Below the pieces are notes generated by a model. It did no database searches. It saw nothing but the letters and a program-made list of their open reading frames with translations, and was not told the origin of the DNA. Both the position numbers and the translations under genes were made by a program. DNA of 64,000 nt, taken from Tricholomella constricta (lineage: Eukaryota; Basidiomycota; Agaricomycetes; Agaricales; Lyophyllaceae). Below are positions 23,202 to 35,105 of the stretch, piece after piece (within the stretch, counting starts at the first letter, position 1; each line of letters starts with the position of its first letter). The stretch spans positions 1,178,001 to 1,242,000 of the forward strand of contig JAACJP010000003.1 of NCBI GenBank assembly GCA_013368375.1, written 5' to 3'.

Positions 23202-24329
23202 TCACGACTTCATATGTTCCTCTAGATATGTTACAAATTTGCCCGCAATGCTCTCGTCTCCCCAATCCACCGCGCCCCTCTCCGTCGTTCCCAGCGTGAT
23301 CGCCTTTTTGTGAACCGTGACAAACTGCCGCTTGAGTCTCTGCAGCTCTGATAGTGTAATGTTGCGCGCAGGGAGGGTAATACATAGCTTCAGCGTCGCA
23401 GACAGCGTGGATATTGAGAGATTTAGTTGCGCGCCGAGGCCTGTTTGGTCGGCGAGGATGGCGGAAACGATAGCGGCCGTTGTCTGCTCGAGTGCCTGCA
23501 GAGCATCTGTGGGCGCTTTTACGACCTGAGGAGAGCGTTATAGTGAATAATGAAACTCCAGAACTCCAGGGTGATACTTACCGAAAGCGTGCCAGAGTTT
23601 GGAGGCTTGATGTTGCCTTTGGTGATCGCGTCCCAGATCTGCGGCATGGGAGGAGCGTCCTCGTCCCATAGGATAGTGAACAGAGGTGAATCCCACCGAA
23701 CCATGGACGACGGCTCCTCGTATCTAAAAAGAAGATTGTCTAGCCTTCTTGACCATCAATCATTGGCATTAGTTTGGTGTAGGAAAGAACGACACACGTT
23801 TCTGGCGCATAGACACGTCCATCCTGGCGCGTCTCATTCCAATTCTTGCACTGCTCCTTAGTTGCGACAACGTAGATCTGCAGCACGAACGTCAAATATA
23901 TTCATTGGCCTCGCAAGGGAAAAGAAACAGACGCACGGTACAGATCCGCAATTTCATCTCCCGTGCAGCACAATACATCTGATAACGGAACCCTTTAATG
24001 TAGTTTAGTGCGTCAACGATGAGGATTGTGTCCAGGGCCATCTGGCGTTGCATGGCTGTGAACAGCGCGCCACGGGCCGGTTTTTCAGAACGGCTGTCTA
24101 GGAGTGAGCTCGTCGGTGAATGAATGGTAGCAGGTCGATGGCTGGGATCGCGCTCACCATCATACACGCTGCGATTGAGATTTAGGATATCGTCAGATAG
24201 CAAGGCGACTTTGGAAATCGGCCCCTGGTAAGTTTCGTCTTTGAGGTACTGCTCGAGGGATGCACGGATCTGTTCTGCTCTCCTCGTCTTGCCAGCACAC
24301 GGAAAACCAGATATCGTCACCAAAGCCAT
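23202..24329 (-). CDS. KTI12: Elongator-associated protein KTI12 (P-loop, PSTK/KTI12 family)
   Basis: KTI12 binds Elongator and tRNA and supports wobble-uridine modification. The start MALVTISGFPCAGKTRRAEQ carries the P-loop GFPCAGKT. Further blocks are VALLSDDILNLNRSVYD, ARGALFTAMQRQMALDTILI, VDALNYIKGFRYQMYCAARE, then IYVVATKEQC, RWDSPLFTILWDED and the C-terminal TLPARNITLSELQRLKRQFV, ending TYLEEHMKS. At least five exons. Its stop codon is only 36 bp from the BTA1 stop codon on the opposite strand, so the two transcripts almost surely overlap at their 3' ends. Confidence 0.93.
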
Positions 24330-25299
24330 GGATAGAACGACGCGGAAGTGAGTCAAAAGGTATAGGACCAAACATTTTTCATTGCGCGGAACTAAAGTAC
24401 CGGATGTTAAAATACTACTACTACTATTACGTAGGTAGGCACAGAGCAAAGCACTGTAGGGGTTCCAAAAATTACTGAAAGCCGAAGCTAACAGATGGGT
24501 TCGGATGTATAATTTGCAATCAGCAAAAAACTGTGTCTCGGTAAAAACCTCACTGACGACAGTACATGCCCGAGCACAAGAGATGGGGAACAGAAACGTG
24601 CGATGATGGCTTATATATAGGTGGAGGGAGCGCACGGACCACCGTGGGTCTCGTGAAAAAGTTCTACCGAGGGCAAGTCACTGCTTGTAGTCTCAGTTTG
24701 GGGATGAAGCTATGATACGATAAAGTATGCGTGAGATGTGACATGCGAAAGATTATGTTTCTTTGCTTGTATGTCGCTGTAGTCTGTTCCAGGTCTGTTC
24801 GTTCCTTTGATGGTCAGAGACTCAGAGTACGTCGTCAGAACGTCCACCTCGAAGGCTCAAGCTCAAGCGCTGTAGGTTTCCTAATTACGGCGTCGGCGCT
24901 GCTCAGCGCGGTATCGGTGCATGATTGTTGCCTCGGCGCATTCTGACAAGACATTCGGGGCAACATGTGGCAGCAGGAAGTGTGGGATGCGCGACAACTG
25001 GCTGGTCGCTGGGCCCGACATCGAGCTTAGCACTCAAATAAAATAAGGGGCAAACGGACACCGCCACCGAGCAATCGATCACTGGGGCGTGACAGCGTGA
25101 CAATTTACGGGTAATTTCAGCTCTGTCGTATGAGCAGACACGTTGTCGCCCCGTCGCCATCGTCCGTTCTCTCCATTCTTGCTTGACTTTTTCTTCGCCG
25201 GCGCTCCGCGAGTCGCCCATACCCTGCTTTTCTCTTCCCTCATCTGGGCGGGCTGTCCTGCTCACCCCCTCCAGCGTGTCCACGCGCCCGTTGGCCACT
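24330..25299. promoter_or_regulatory. Shared upstream region of KTI12 and LIM-RhoGAP gene
   Basis: Almost 1 kb between divergent starts. A short TAC-rich run (tactactactattacgtagg) lies at 24413-24438. The open frames seen here (24635-24330 minus extension, 24731-24946 plus) have no motif. Confidence 0.45.
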
Positions 25300-28200
25300 A
25301 TGAGTCCCTCGCAACGCGATGTTCCGCAGCGCGAACTCGACCTACATCAAACTAATCGTGATCAGTCGACTGAAGGCCCGACACTCGAGGATCGTTTGTG
25401 CCCTGGGTGTAAAAATCCCGCCGTAAGCGAACAGGGAGGCTTGGTCGTTGCATTTGGGTGCGTCTGTCTTCCCAATGGCACCCATAGCTAATCTTTCACC
25501 CGCATATTTGGCTGATTTATTATTGGCCACAGCCAATCCTTCTTCCATGTCGACTGCTTCAAATGTGCTAAATGCGGTGAACAAGTGACCGCCGATACCA
25601 GCCTCCTGCTGCTCTCCGACGGATCTCCAATATGTACCAATTGCACATATAGCTGCAATGTCTGCCAACTACCTATCCTCGACGAAGCTATCATGACTGG
25701 AGACGACTCATATCACGCCCATTGTTTCAAATGTAAGGTTTGCAAGAGCCGCATTGACGAGCTTGTCTTCGCCAAGACCAGCCAAGGCATCTATTGCATG
25801 AATTGTCACAACGAGAGGATGACTAGGATAAGGAATCACGTACAGAAAAAGGCAGAGAGGGAGAGGGAGAAAAGGGCTGGAGGAAGCGGCTCAACTAAGT
25901 CCCGTGAACGCGAGGCTAGAAAATACCATGCAGAGAATGGTGTACGTTGGTTGTTATGTTCTCCTCAATTGGGCGCTCTATCTCACTCTCCTTCAGACAT
26001 CTTCTCCTGTATTACAAGAGCCTCGTCCGAGCAGCTCAAAGCCAAGACTCCATTCTTCCACAAGCTCCCGCCCGTCGAGCTCCCGCGACCCTGACGCAGC
26101 GCAACCTATCCGAACGCCTTCCAAGCCCGTTGGACCTTATGTGAGCGATGCTTTCGCCAGCCCGCATTCCCCCTCCACCCGACCCCCCCTCTCAACCTAC
26201 TCCTCTTCACAATCGTTCTCTGTAACGGTCGCCCCTCCTGTTGAGCCAGATCAACACCCGCCATATCCTGCGAGATTTGACATCTCTGAACCCAGCAGGC
26301 CAAACCCAGCAAAGCAGACCACATTGCCGGTACCTAACACCGGTGCTAATGGAACTCGCGATGAGCGACGACGCAGTTATGATGACGGAGTCCGACCCTT
26401 AAATATCTTATTTGGAACGAAAGGTGATCAAACTGAAGAGCAGCCCACTGTCATTCCCACTGCCACTCCTGCCACACCACAGGGCCTAGCAGCGCCCACC
26501 TCTCGACGTGACAAACGGAGATCGATTAATCCCGCTCTATCTCTGTCAGACTTCAATCCCTTATCCGCCCCTCAGGCATCACAACCTGCGCTCTCTCCTC
26601 GTTCCATGTCCTTCCCTGCCCATATAACTGCCGATCGAGCTTCAACGCCTCCCACGCCTGGTGGTCGGGAATCACCTCAGGCCACCTTATCGCCTCTCCG
26701 TGAACAATTTTACCCCAAATCGCCGTCTTCCTCCCGCCACACATCTCACAGCAGTTCACGTTTCAGCAACTCGAGCCATCGCTCATCCTCCAGCCTCCCT
26801 TATTCCGAAGACCAGGACCCGTCACGACCATCATCCCCATCTCGGTCAGGCGATCAGGATCAGACCATTGTTGTGACCGCGCCCTCAGTGGTAACCGTCG
26901 GCTCCGTCCCACCATCGAAAGTTCGGAAGGCATCGTCCCCAATCATCAACCCCAACGCCGGAGGCCCCCAAGGCGGAGATGCCCGCTTGTCCGTGGGTCC
27001 CAAAGAGCTGGAGGCGCTGCGCCACCAGCGTTCTTTCGATGACCGTAGGGGCACCAATTCACGCCCTTTGTCGGGCAGCAGCCTCAGTCACCAGCCGCAA
27101 CAGCGCTCGCGATCAGTATCGCCCGCGTACCGCGCGGATGTTCCGCACAGCGTTGAGAGTGAGACGGACGACACCGATCCAGAGGGCGAACAAGAACAGC
27201 GCTCGCAGGCGCGCGAGTCCATCCCTCCTGCGCCTCCGCCAAAGGAGGCCAAGGATCTTCCCGCGGCCAGAGATCCTTTCGGCATCCTCGACGCGGATAT
27301 GTCCATCCTATCTTTGGATAGCGGTTCAGAGGACTTATCGGAATCATCTCCAGTGGAGCGCACGTCGCACTCGACGTACATTGCCCCCGCTCTTCCTCCG
27401 ATCCGCATATCGATGAGTTCTGCTGATTTCTCTGAGCTGTTCAACTCTGTAGGAGGTTTCCCGTCGCGCAAATCCCTGGATCGGCTCGCGAAAATTGGGG
27501 AAGGCCAGACGGGTGGCGTGCTGACGCCTCCGCCAACCGCTGCCAGCTTTGACGAGAGTATGACTCCGACCCTCCAAGATTCCTTTTTGCCGTTGATGGC
27601 CGAGGAGCCCGAGCCTGAGGACGCTACCATTCGGCAGGAGGACAGCCAGCAGATTTTGGATCAGGTCGCATCGCAGCCTGTAAAATCTGGAACATCTCCT
27701 ACGAGGCCGCTCAAAGTCAACGGCGTATTCCGCCGTCCCAGCGCATCCAGTGTCTCGGACTCCTCTCATGCGTCGCGTCTGCCGAGTTCCTCCTCAACGA
27801 ACTCGGAGCAGTCAATCACGGAGACAAACGAGTCCCTTCATACCCTCAATCAGTCGACGACTTCCACTCGCATCACACTGACAGAGCCTGGCTCCACCGT
27901 GCCCACGACGCTGCGACACGACACCGCGGATCTCGTGGCTGTGCGGCTGCAGGAGGCGGTTGCCGATGCGCGTGATCGCGGGGCACAGCAGCTCAAGATG
28001 GACCGGGCGTTCGTCGAGGCAATTCTGTCAACTATGGAGGCGCAGAAGGCGGAGCACCAGCAGCTGAAGAGTAAATTCGACGGGGTCAAGGTTAGTCATC
28101 ATTCAACTGACATCTCTTTCTTGGTTGCATCGTGCATCCCCTGACTTAACTCTCTTTGTCTGCTTGCAGAGAACAAGCAAGCAGTACATTGAAGGCTTAA

Positions 28201-30210
28201 CGGTCGCGCAAACCGAATACGACCGAGAGTTGAAAGCCCGCCGAGACGCCGAGGCTGAGGTGACGCGGCTGAGGGTTCTTCTGTCTGGTCAGGTTGCGAA
28301 ACTCACGGCACTGTCTGGCGATAATCGCAAGGATCAGCTACGGCAACAACTCTCGAAGGAACTTCATGACAACCTGTCTGGTCTCGAACAAGACCTCTCG
28401 AATCTCAGGGTGGAGCGCGACATGGCCTTGGCTGAGGTCGAAGAATTGGAGGCGACAAGGAGGTATTCTACGCCTTTCACATGCATTAGGCGATGCACTG
28501 AAAGTCTTTTCTCTCCTTAGCGCAACCTCTGAAATACCATCAGCCAATCTTGGTCGTTCTCTGACGAAACGTCTCGACGGCATTAGACATCAATATAAAC
28601 GAGAACTAGTCCCGCTTACCCAAGAACGCGAAAGTCTCCTAAGGGAGATCGCCGAGCTTAAAGCCGTACGGGACGTTTTCCTTGAGGAAACGACTGTCCT
28701 CAATGCCCGCAACGAGGAGTTGGCACAATTAAGCGCTGCCTACTCTCGCCGCATAGAGACTGTCCCCGAGGGGCCTGTGCCAACCAATGGTTATCACGAG
28801 ACAGGCAGAGGCTCATTCGACCACCAGCGCATTCAGGCGCCACACCAACAGCAGCAACAACAACCGATTCCCATCCCTCCCTCCCTCAGTTCCTCCACGA
28901 GCGGTTCATCCACACTTCACGACGACAGCACAATCGACATCCGGCATCTCAAGGTACAGAAGCAGCAGGAACCGGACAACACGCCGTCGTCGAAGGTGAA
29001 GTTCATGAAGTGGGGCTCCAAGGCCAAGGAAGTCATCTCCCTGCCGGCCATAGTGGAGCGAAAGGCGCGGTTGGAGCACAACTTCCAGCAGTTGAGCGTT
29101 CTGCGATTTACGCGGTGCGACCACTGCGGGGACAAGATGTGGGGTTCTCAATTGCGTTGCACAGGTGCGTGGTGGCTTCACGACGTATAGCCCTGCCCTG
29201 CCGGCTGACTCTGCTGTTTTAGCCTGTCCCACTTCTATTCATGTGCGATGCGTGGCTCATGTGCAAACGTCATGTGTGCAACAACAACAGTCCGTAAATA
29301 CACAGCTAGATTTTCCGCACGCTCCATTGCGTATGTCGAGAAACCTTGATCCCTATTCTTTCGTTTCTCATACTTTTTTTCTTTCGTAGAACCGTCAATG
29401 TTTGGCCGCGACCTCGTTGAGCAGGTGGATGCTGACTCGAGAGGCGAGGCCCGTCAGGTGCCTGTCATTGTCGAAAAGTGCATTCAAGCCGTTGAAGCTC
29501 TCGGTAAGCCCCATTCCTCCCTCCAGAGTGTTTCCAACTTTTTCTGAGTCATTTCACTCATTAGCGCTGGACTACGAGGGCATCTATCGGAAAACGGGCG
29601 GTACGGGGCAGTCGAAAGCCATCACACAACTGTTTGAGCGTGGGGACTTCTCGTCATTCGATCTTCGGGACTCGGATCGCTTCAACGACATCTGCAGCGT
29701 GACATCCGTTCTTAAGAACTACTTTCGCGCTCTGCCTGTTCCACTGCTGACCTACGACCTACATGACGAGTTCATGTCGGCTGTTCATTTAAAGGACCAG
29801 GCGGTACGGCACAACACACTGGTCGACCTGGTCAACAAGCTCCCGGATGAGCATTACTACACATTGCGGATGCTCATGTTGCATCTCAATCGGTGTGTTG
29901 TATTTATTTAATTTACGGTGTAATGATGTTTCTTACCTGTCACATCCAGTGTCCGGGACCGCGCAGAGATCAACAAGATGAACGCGCGAAATCTGGGTGT
30001 TGTGTTTGGTCGTACGTTGTCTTTGTACGCTCCAGCATTTTTCTTTACTGAGGACATCTATCGCCAGCAACTCTGATGCGATCTCGAGACCCAGGCGCTG
30101 AATTCCACGATATGGCCGGTAAAGCACTTTCCATCGAGTGGCTTGTGGACAACGCTCCTTCAATCTTCAACCAACAAGGCCACAACGAACTGACCGGCTA
30201 CAACACCTGA
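25300..30210 (+). CDS. Rho GTPase-activating protein with LIM, C1 and RhoGAP domains
   Basis: Fungal Rga/Lrg-type regulator of Rho or Cdc42 in polarity and cell-wall signalling. Two LIM domains open the protein: CPGCKNPAVSEQGG to CTNC, and CNVCQLPILDEAIM to YCMNC, each with the CxxC...HxxC spacing. A long Ser/Pro-rich region follows, then a coiled coil (about 28170-28780), a C1 zinc domain (HNFQQLSVLRFTRCDHCGDK to HVQTSC), and the RhoGAP domain with the arginine finger in GIYRKTGG and the NxxLP-like region VLKNYFRALPVPLLTYD. The end is NQQGHNELTGYNT. About ten exons. The start ATG at 25300 leads straight into a polar stretch before LIM1. Confidence 0.93.
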
Positions 30211-30658
30211 TCACTATCACTATTCATTATCTTATTCGTTTGTCTTACGGGCTTCCAGGAATGCATAACAGGCTTTTACATATATGTAATGCAGGCTTTC
30301 CCTGCCCCTTGCTACATTACCTTTTTCCAACTCGACTTCTGGACACATTTCGATTGTTCTGTCGGAACGTCGTTTCAGCTTCGCCAGTCTGTTTCCGTTC
30401 TTTCTTCATTTTATCCCATTTTTTCAAAGTTTTGTGATACCCCATTTTTCTACATAACCCCCGGATTGGATGTCATGTATCTCTCTCTGCATAAGTATCA
30501 CCAGAGCCCGAAAGTGTACAAAACTCGTGAGCCCCATAACTGAAAAATGAGCGTTAATTGATAAATATACACACGACGATGATAAATTATTGACAGCAGA
30601 GTAGACATCCCCGGCTCAACCCCCCACCCCGGGCTCAACCCAGCGCCGTGCAGTCCAA
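30211..30658. other. Convergent 3' intergenic region (RhoGAP / BTB)
   Basis: T-rich stretches (30300-30470) are compatible with 3' UTR and termination of the RhoGAP gene. A short direct repeat of ggctcaaccc occurs at 30613-30622 and 30632-30641. No gene is seen. Confidence 0.45.
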
Positions 30659-32601
30659 CTACAAGAGCTCGCGCGAGCGGCGTGCTTTGGGTGCAACATC
30701 AGGCTTCAGAGTACAGAACAGGAAATGACGCCTGGGGCCCGTTGCTGCGCCCGCCACAGCGGCAGCGGTGACCCGCCCGCCGAGTGGAGCAGCGTCTGTG
30801 CCGCTCCCTCGGATTCCCAGCGAGAACATCCGATCGAATACTGGAGAAGACGGCGATTAGTTACACAAGACACGAGTTGTGCAGAACATGAGCGAGGCGT
30901 ACGTGTCGCAGTGAAGGCTTTTGCGCTGGCCTGGCAGGCTGTTTGGGTGAGTGACAGGGGAGGACTGACACCCTCCAGCATGCGGAGGTATCGGAAAACC
31001 ATTGACGGTTGTGGAGGACCTGCTTTTTATCAACACGCCTGTTGAATGGATAGACGTTCTACAGCTCACCAAACCTGAAGACGGCAAAGTAAGCCTGCTT
31101 CCATTTTTCCTCGAGTAGCCGCGCACACGCCAGGGAATCCGGACATGTTGCGCACTAGTTGATAGGAATGTGTGTCAGTACATTGGCATGGGCATGGAAT
31201 ATAATAACCTACACACTGGTACTCTTTGGCAACCATGGTCAGGCCGAGTTTCAGGACGCGTTCGAGAAACCAAGTCCGCCTACAATAAAACGGTTGGAAA
31301 CTGTCCGCAAAAAGGACGACAACGGGAACAGCACCGTTTCTCGAGCTTCAGCAGCGTCTCCTGTGAGAGGGTCGCCATCTCCTGCTCTGTCCAGCCGCCT
31401 GGGTTGTCCAAGACGAACCGACTTGCCTCACGGTAGAGCTCTTCCTCTTCAAAGAGCTCCGCGATGCGCATGGCCTTGATCGGCTTGCCCGCTGCGTGAG
31501 TGAGGAGGAAAGCGAGGCACTCGCGCTGCAGCGGGGGCACACAGAGCTTGTGTGAGATGTTCATGAGGCTCTCCACGTTGTTCCAGGTGATCGTGCATTC
31601 AAGACTGCATGGCAGTTCAATTAGCAGGAATTGAAGGATGGATTAGCAGGGACGCATACTGGGGGTATACGAATTTGAGGAAATCATGGAACGTGTTGGC
31701 CTGGTCAGACGTCAGAGAGAGGAACAATGATTGGAAGAGCGACATACACGTTCTTCCTTGAGGACGATCACCGCATCGGGTCCATGTGGGAGCCTCCTCC
31801 TCCGGCCAGCCTTCTTTTCAGGCAGTCTCTCAACAGAAGTCCGTTTTGAGTTACGACCGCTTCCTTCGTCAAAGCCTTGCAACTTCGCGAGGCTGTTATC
31901 TCTTGCGCGCGCGACTTCCTCAGGTAAAGGGGCAACCGGCTCCGACTCCGTCCCTGAGGCGGTATGAGGGTCTCCGTCCTCGCTCTCACTCGCGGTATCG
32001 ACTCTCGTCGTATCATGCTCCGCGATCATATCGAGCTCGACCGGGTTCAAGTCAGGGTCCATAGGTGCAAAGGTCATCTCTGTGGGCAGCTCCGTCTTCG
32101 TCCTCTCGCCCGGTATAGACGGAGGCTGCGATATAGTGATAACGCTCGACATCGAGGGAGGGCGACCGGTCTCTGACCAGTTCCCACTCAGAGCGGCCTC
32201 AAAGAACGGGGAGGCAAAGAACAAGACCTCCTTGTGCGCCCTGTCGCGTGGAAAGGGGAGAGAGGTGATTATTGGCGTGAACCTATCGAATCACATAGAC
32301 TTTACGACGCTGACCAGAATGTGGTGCTCTCGACGACGATCTTCACGGTGCCCGGAAAACGGCTGTGCTTGGTGAAGGCCTCGTCGATCTCAATTGCTTC
32401 CTCGCCGTCGTCGTTGATGCTCAGTTCAGAGACGATGTCGTCAGTTTCGCATTCCTGCAACAGCCAGGGCGGCGAGCCAGACGATCTGAAGATACCAGAG
32501 GCTGCAGCATGAGTTTCAGTGGGAGAGCTAAGGGAGGCTGAGGGATTATTAGGACCCCTCGAGTTGCGGGCGATCAGGATGTGCGACGGGTTGGTGGTCA
32601 T
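30659..32601 (-). CDS. BTB/POZ domain protein, fungal type
   Basis: BTB proteins usually dimerise and serve as adaptors for cullin-3 ubiquitin ligases or as scaffolds; the target is unknown. The BTB core starts at KIVVESTTFW, spliced to a segment ending FFASPFFEAALSGNWSET. A disordered acidic insert follows (PMDPDLNPVELDMIAEHDTT), then LECTITWNNVESLMNISHKL and AMRIAELFEEEELYREASRF. The C-terminal half reads RTWFLERVLKLGLTMVAKEY, CATCPDSLACARLLEEKWKQ, AYFAVFRFG, PPQPSMVFRYLRMLEGVSPP and LFDRMFSLGI. The junctions near 31220-31167, 31070-31020 and 30900-30837 were placed to join these blocks. The stop is at 30659-30661. The last 50 residues are the least certain. Confidence 0.85.
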
Positions 32602-32684
32602 TACCCAAGCCCAACTCCACTTCCTTACACCACCTTTCGTCCGATCTCAGCGATCATTGATATTCACCACTTCTCTGTCATAAC

Positions 32685-32766
32685 GGTTCTATAGTGTAGT
32701 GGTTATCACTCGAGATTCTGATCACTTGGATTTCTCGGAACCCAGGTTCGAGCCCTGGTAGGACCT
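32685..32766 (+). tRNA. tRNA-Gln (anticodon CUG) with 10-nt intron
   Basis: The acceptor arms GGTTCTA and TAGGACC pair (one G-T). The D arm is GTGTAGTGGTTATCAC, the T arm is CCAGG-TTCGAGC-CCTGG, and the anticodon stem is CGAGA/TCTCG. Anticodon CTG lies at 32718-32720. A 10-nt intron, TCACTTGGAT (32722-32731), sits one base 3' of the anticodon, the canonical place. Removing it gives a 72-nt tRNA with discriminator T. Confidence 0.95.
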
Positions 32767-32768
32767 TG

Positions 32769-32774
32769 TTTTCT
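32769..32774 (+). terminator. RNA polymerase III T-run after tRNA-Gln
   Basis: A short run of T residues (gttttc) directly follows the tRNA 3' end, as expected for polymerase III termination. Confidence 0.5.
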
Positions 32775-32841
32775 CTTTTGCACTTCGCTCAGTACGACTG
32801 AACGCAAAATTCATATTCCACACTGGTACAAGAAACAAAAA

Positions 32842-34030
32842 TCACGACTTTGTTCGTTTCTTTTTGCCCTCCGCCTTCTCTGCCTTTCGTTTCCGCTTCT
32901 TCTCCTGAGCCTCAGCAAGCGCAGCCTCCTCCGCCGCACGTCTCTCTGCCTCAGCCGCAGCGGCTTCGTCCGTCATCTTCCCAAGCGTCTTGAATGTATC
33001 CTCCTCATCGCTCTCAAGCTCCTCCTCGTCCTCCTCCTGGAGCTCCATCTCATGCTCGACCTCGATATCCTCCATTTCCGATTCAGTCGGGTGTTTCTCC
33101 GCCGCACTGCTTTCGGGTCGGTGCTCTGGCGAGAACGGATCTGGTTGGATCGACCCGAGCAAAGAAAGCATCTCGTTCGCGACCGTCAGCCTGTTGTGGA
33201 AATCAGTTGGGCGTCTGTAGACAACCACGCGTAAAATCCATACCCGATCACCGTAAACTCCAAAAAACCATCAACCCCACCGAGGTTCTCGTTTGTCAAA
33301 TGATGCACCCACTTGCCACCGCCGTCGCCTTCTGTCTTTTCCGTCTTGCCCTCTTCTTCCTCGTCTTCTGCGGCATCAGCATCTGGTCCAAATTCTGGAT
33401 CATTCTCCGCAGGTCCATACTCGAATTCCCATTCGCCTTTTGGAAGATGGTACCGCGGTATTGAGACATTGAACGTGCGGTGTAGGAGTAGTGAGACGTG
33501 GTCTGGAGAGCATAGATTGACCTTCCCCACTGTATGTGTGAGGATTATCAAATGGCTTCGGCAAAAATTCAAATGATCAACATACCAAGCTTCATGCCGA
33601 CATGGGGGCTCCAGATCGTCGCGTCAAACTCGATTTTACACACAAGAAATGGACAGTCAGCCTGTATAGTAGCTGTGGTTGATAGGAATCGCAAATTTGA
33701 GTGCGAGAGTACCACGCCGCGGAGGGCTGGGATGTACCTAAGCATGAGATGAACGATTTCATATTTTTTATAGCTTTGCTGTTACGATACATAACAAACT
33801 GACCTCATAATCATCGAATCCAGCATCTCGTCTACCCCAGCACGCAGGTTTCCAGCAAACACAGGAGCAATCGACACCATGAGCGAAGTTTTGACGACAT
33901 GGAACTCTGTGTCGCGCGCCTTGCCCTTCTCTTTTTTTTGCCGCTTCTCCTTTTTCAATTTCTTCGCGGGTACATCCTGCTCGTTGGCAATGTTCGACTG
34001 CTTGCGTTTCTTGGTGGAGGGTTCTGGCAT
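32842..34030 (-). CDS. RPA43: DNA-directed RNA polymerase I subunit RPA43
   Basis: Polymerase I stalk subunit, counterpart of Rpb7; contacts initiation factor Rrn3. The lysine-rich N-terminus (MPEPSTKKRKQSN) leads to the Rpb7-like domain: VKTSLMVSIAPVFAGNLRAG, DEMLDSMIMRYIPALRGVVL, FLVCKIEFDATIWSP and the OB fold LVGKVNLCSPDHVSLLLH, FNVSIPRYHLP. An acidic insert (DADAAEDEEEEGKT) interrupts the OB region before GGVDGFLEFTV. The C-terminus includes LTVANEMLSLLGSIQP followed by an acidic, then very basic tail ending KKKRTKS. Four to five exons. It starts 127 bp from the divergent PAM16 gene. Confidence 0.9.
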
Positions 34031-34157
34031 GGTCGCGGCTGAGGAATTCGACCAAGTGTGGCTTCTCAAAAAAAAAAAAGGTCCTCACGTGACTCAATCC
34101 GCCTTGGAAACATTTTTTGGCAACATACTCACCTGCTCACCCCCGCGACTCTCGTTA

Positions 34158-34818
34158 ATGGTATGTCAAAGGTGAAATACTTCACAGTCAATAAGCTAAC
34201 AATCCGTAACCTAGTCCTCCCCAAAGGTCCTCATCCAGATCCTCATCACTGGAAGCAGAATCTTAGGCAAGGCATTCTTCGAAGCCGGCAGACAAGCAGT
34301 CAAAAGTGCGTCTACACTACATCTTCTCGCTCTTCCAAGTTTCTCACCGATACCAGATGCCAAGCAAGGACCCCAAGGTGCGCTAGGCGGCGACGTCGGT
34401 GGGGTAGGAAGTGCCACGTCCGGCTCCCCAACCGACCAAATTACTCGACTACACCGGATGACGCTCGACGAGGCCAATCTAATCCTCAACGTCAAGCGTG
34501 AAGACTCGCTCGAACGGGTCCTAAAAGTACGCCATTTCTCAAGCCTTCTTCCCTGTCTCACACATCCCTTCCACGCAGAACTACGAACACCTATTCAAAG
34601 CCAATTCCCCCGGACCCACACCAGACAAGGCCGCCAAAGGGAAAATTCCCTTACCCACTAATTCCCACTACCTCCAATCAAAAGTTTTCCGCGCGCGGGA
34701 ACGAATAGAAGCCGAGCACAAGCTGGGCGAGGCCCCCGCAGCGCCCGCGGAGGCCCCTCCGGCACCAGGTCCAACAACCCCAGGTCCAACAGAGACACCC
34801 CCTCCGCCTCAGAGCTGA
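34158..34818 (+). CDS. PAM16: Mitochondrial import motor subunit PAM16 (TIM16, J-like protein)
   Basis: Inhibitory partner of PAM18 in the presequence translocase motor of the inner mitochondrial membrane. Residues: VLIQILITGSRILGKAFFEA, GRQAVKNAKQG, then the degenerate J domain RMTLDEANLILNVKREDSLE, RVLKNYEHLFKANS and SHYLQSKVFRARERIEAEHK. Members lack the HPD tripeptide, and none is seen here. The tail is Ala/Pro-rich. Exons: 34158-34160 (only the start codon), 34215-34305, 34357-34526 and 34579-34818, totalling 504 nt (167 residues). The first intron starts gtatgt directly after ATG and ends ctag before TCC TCC CCA AAG. Confidence 0.92.
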
Positions 34819-35105
34819 TGTTGTTGTTCGTATGGCCCGCAGAGAGATAGAGGAGAGACGCACACATTTATTGTACTATTTGCTAACACCGCACCCCTCA
34901 TCCATATTAATACCTTGACTCAACAATCGAACTCTAGATGCCCATGCGCTCATGCAGCTAATTCAACTGTAGATGTTAACTAGCTTTCGAAAGCACTGTA
35001 AACTTGCTCGAGCTCTGCCATTACAACGCAGAATGCTCTGGAGTCGGAGCTTCCTGAATGTTCTTCCGATTATTAGATACATTAGGTGTGCTTGGTTGGG
35101 CGCCT

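Noticed and set aside
30610..30645. Direct repeat of ggctcaaccc
   Set aside because: Only 10 bases, next to the BTB stop codon, too short to support an element.
30725..31045. Plus-strand open frame of 106 codons
   Set aside because: It is the shadow of the last BTB exons, whose minus-strand reading matches the family.
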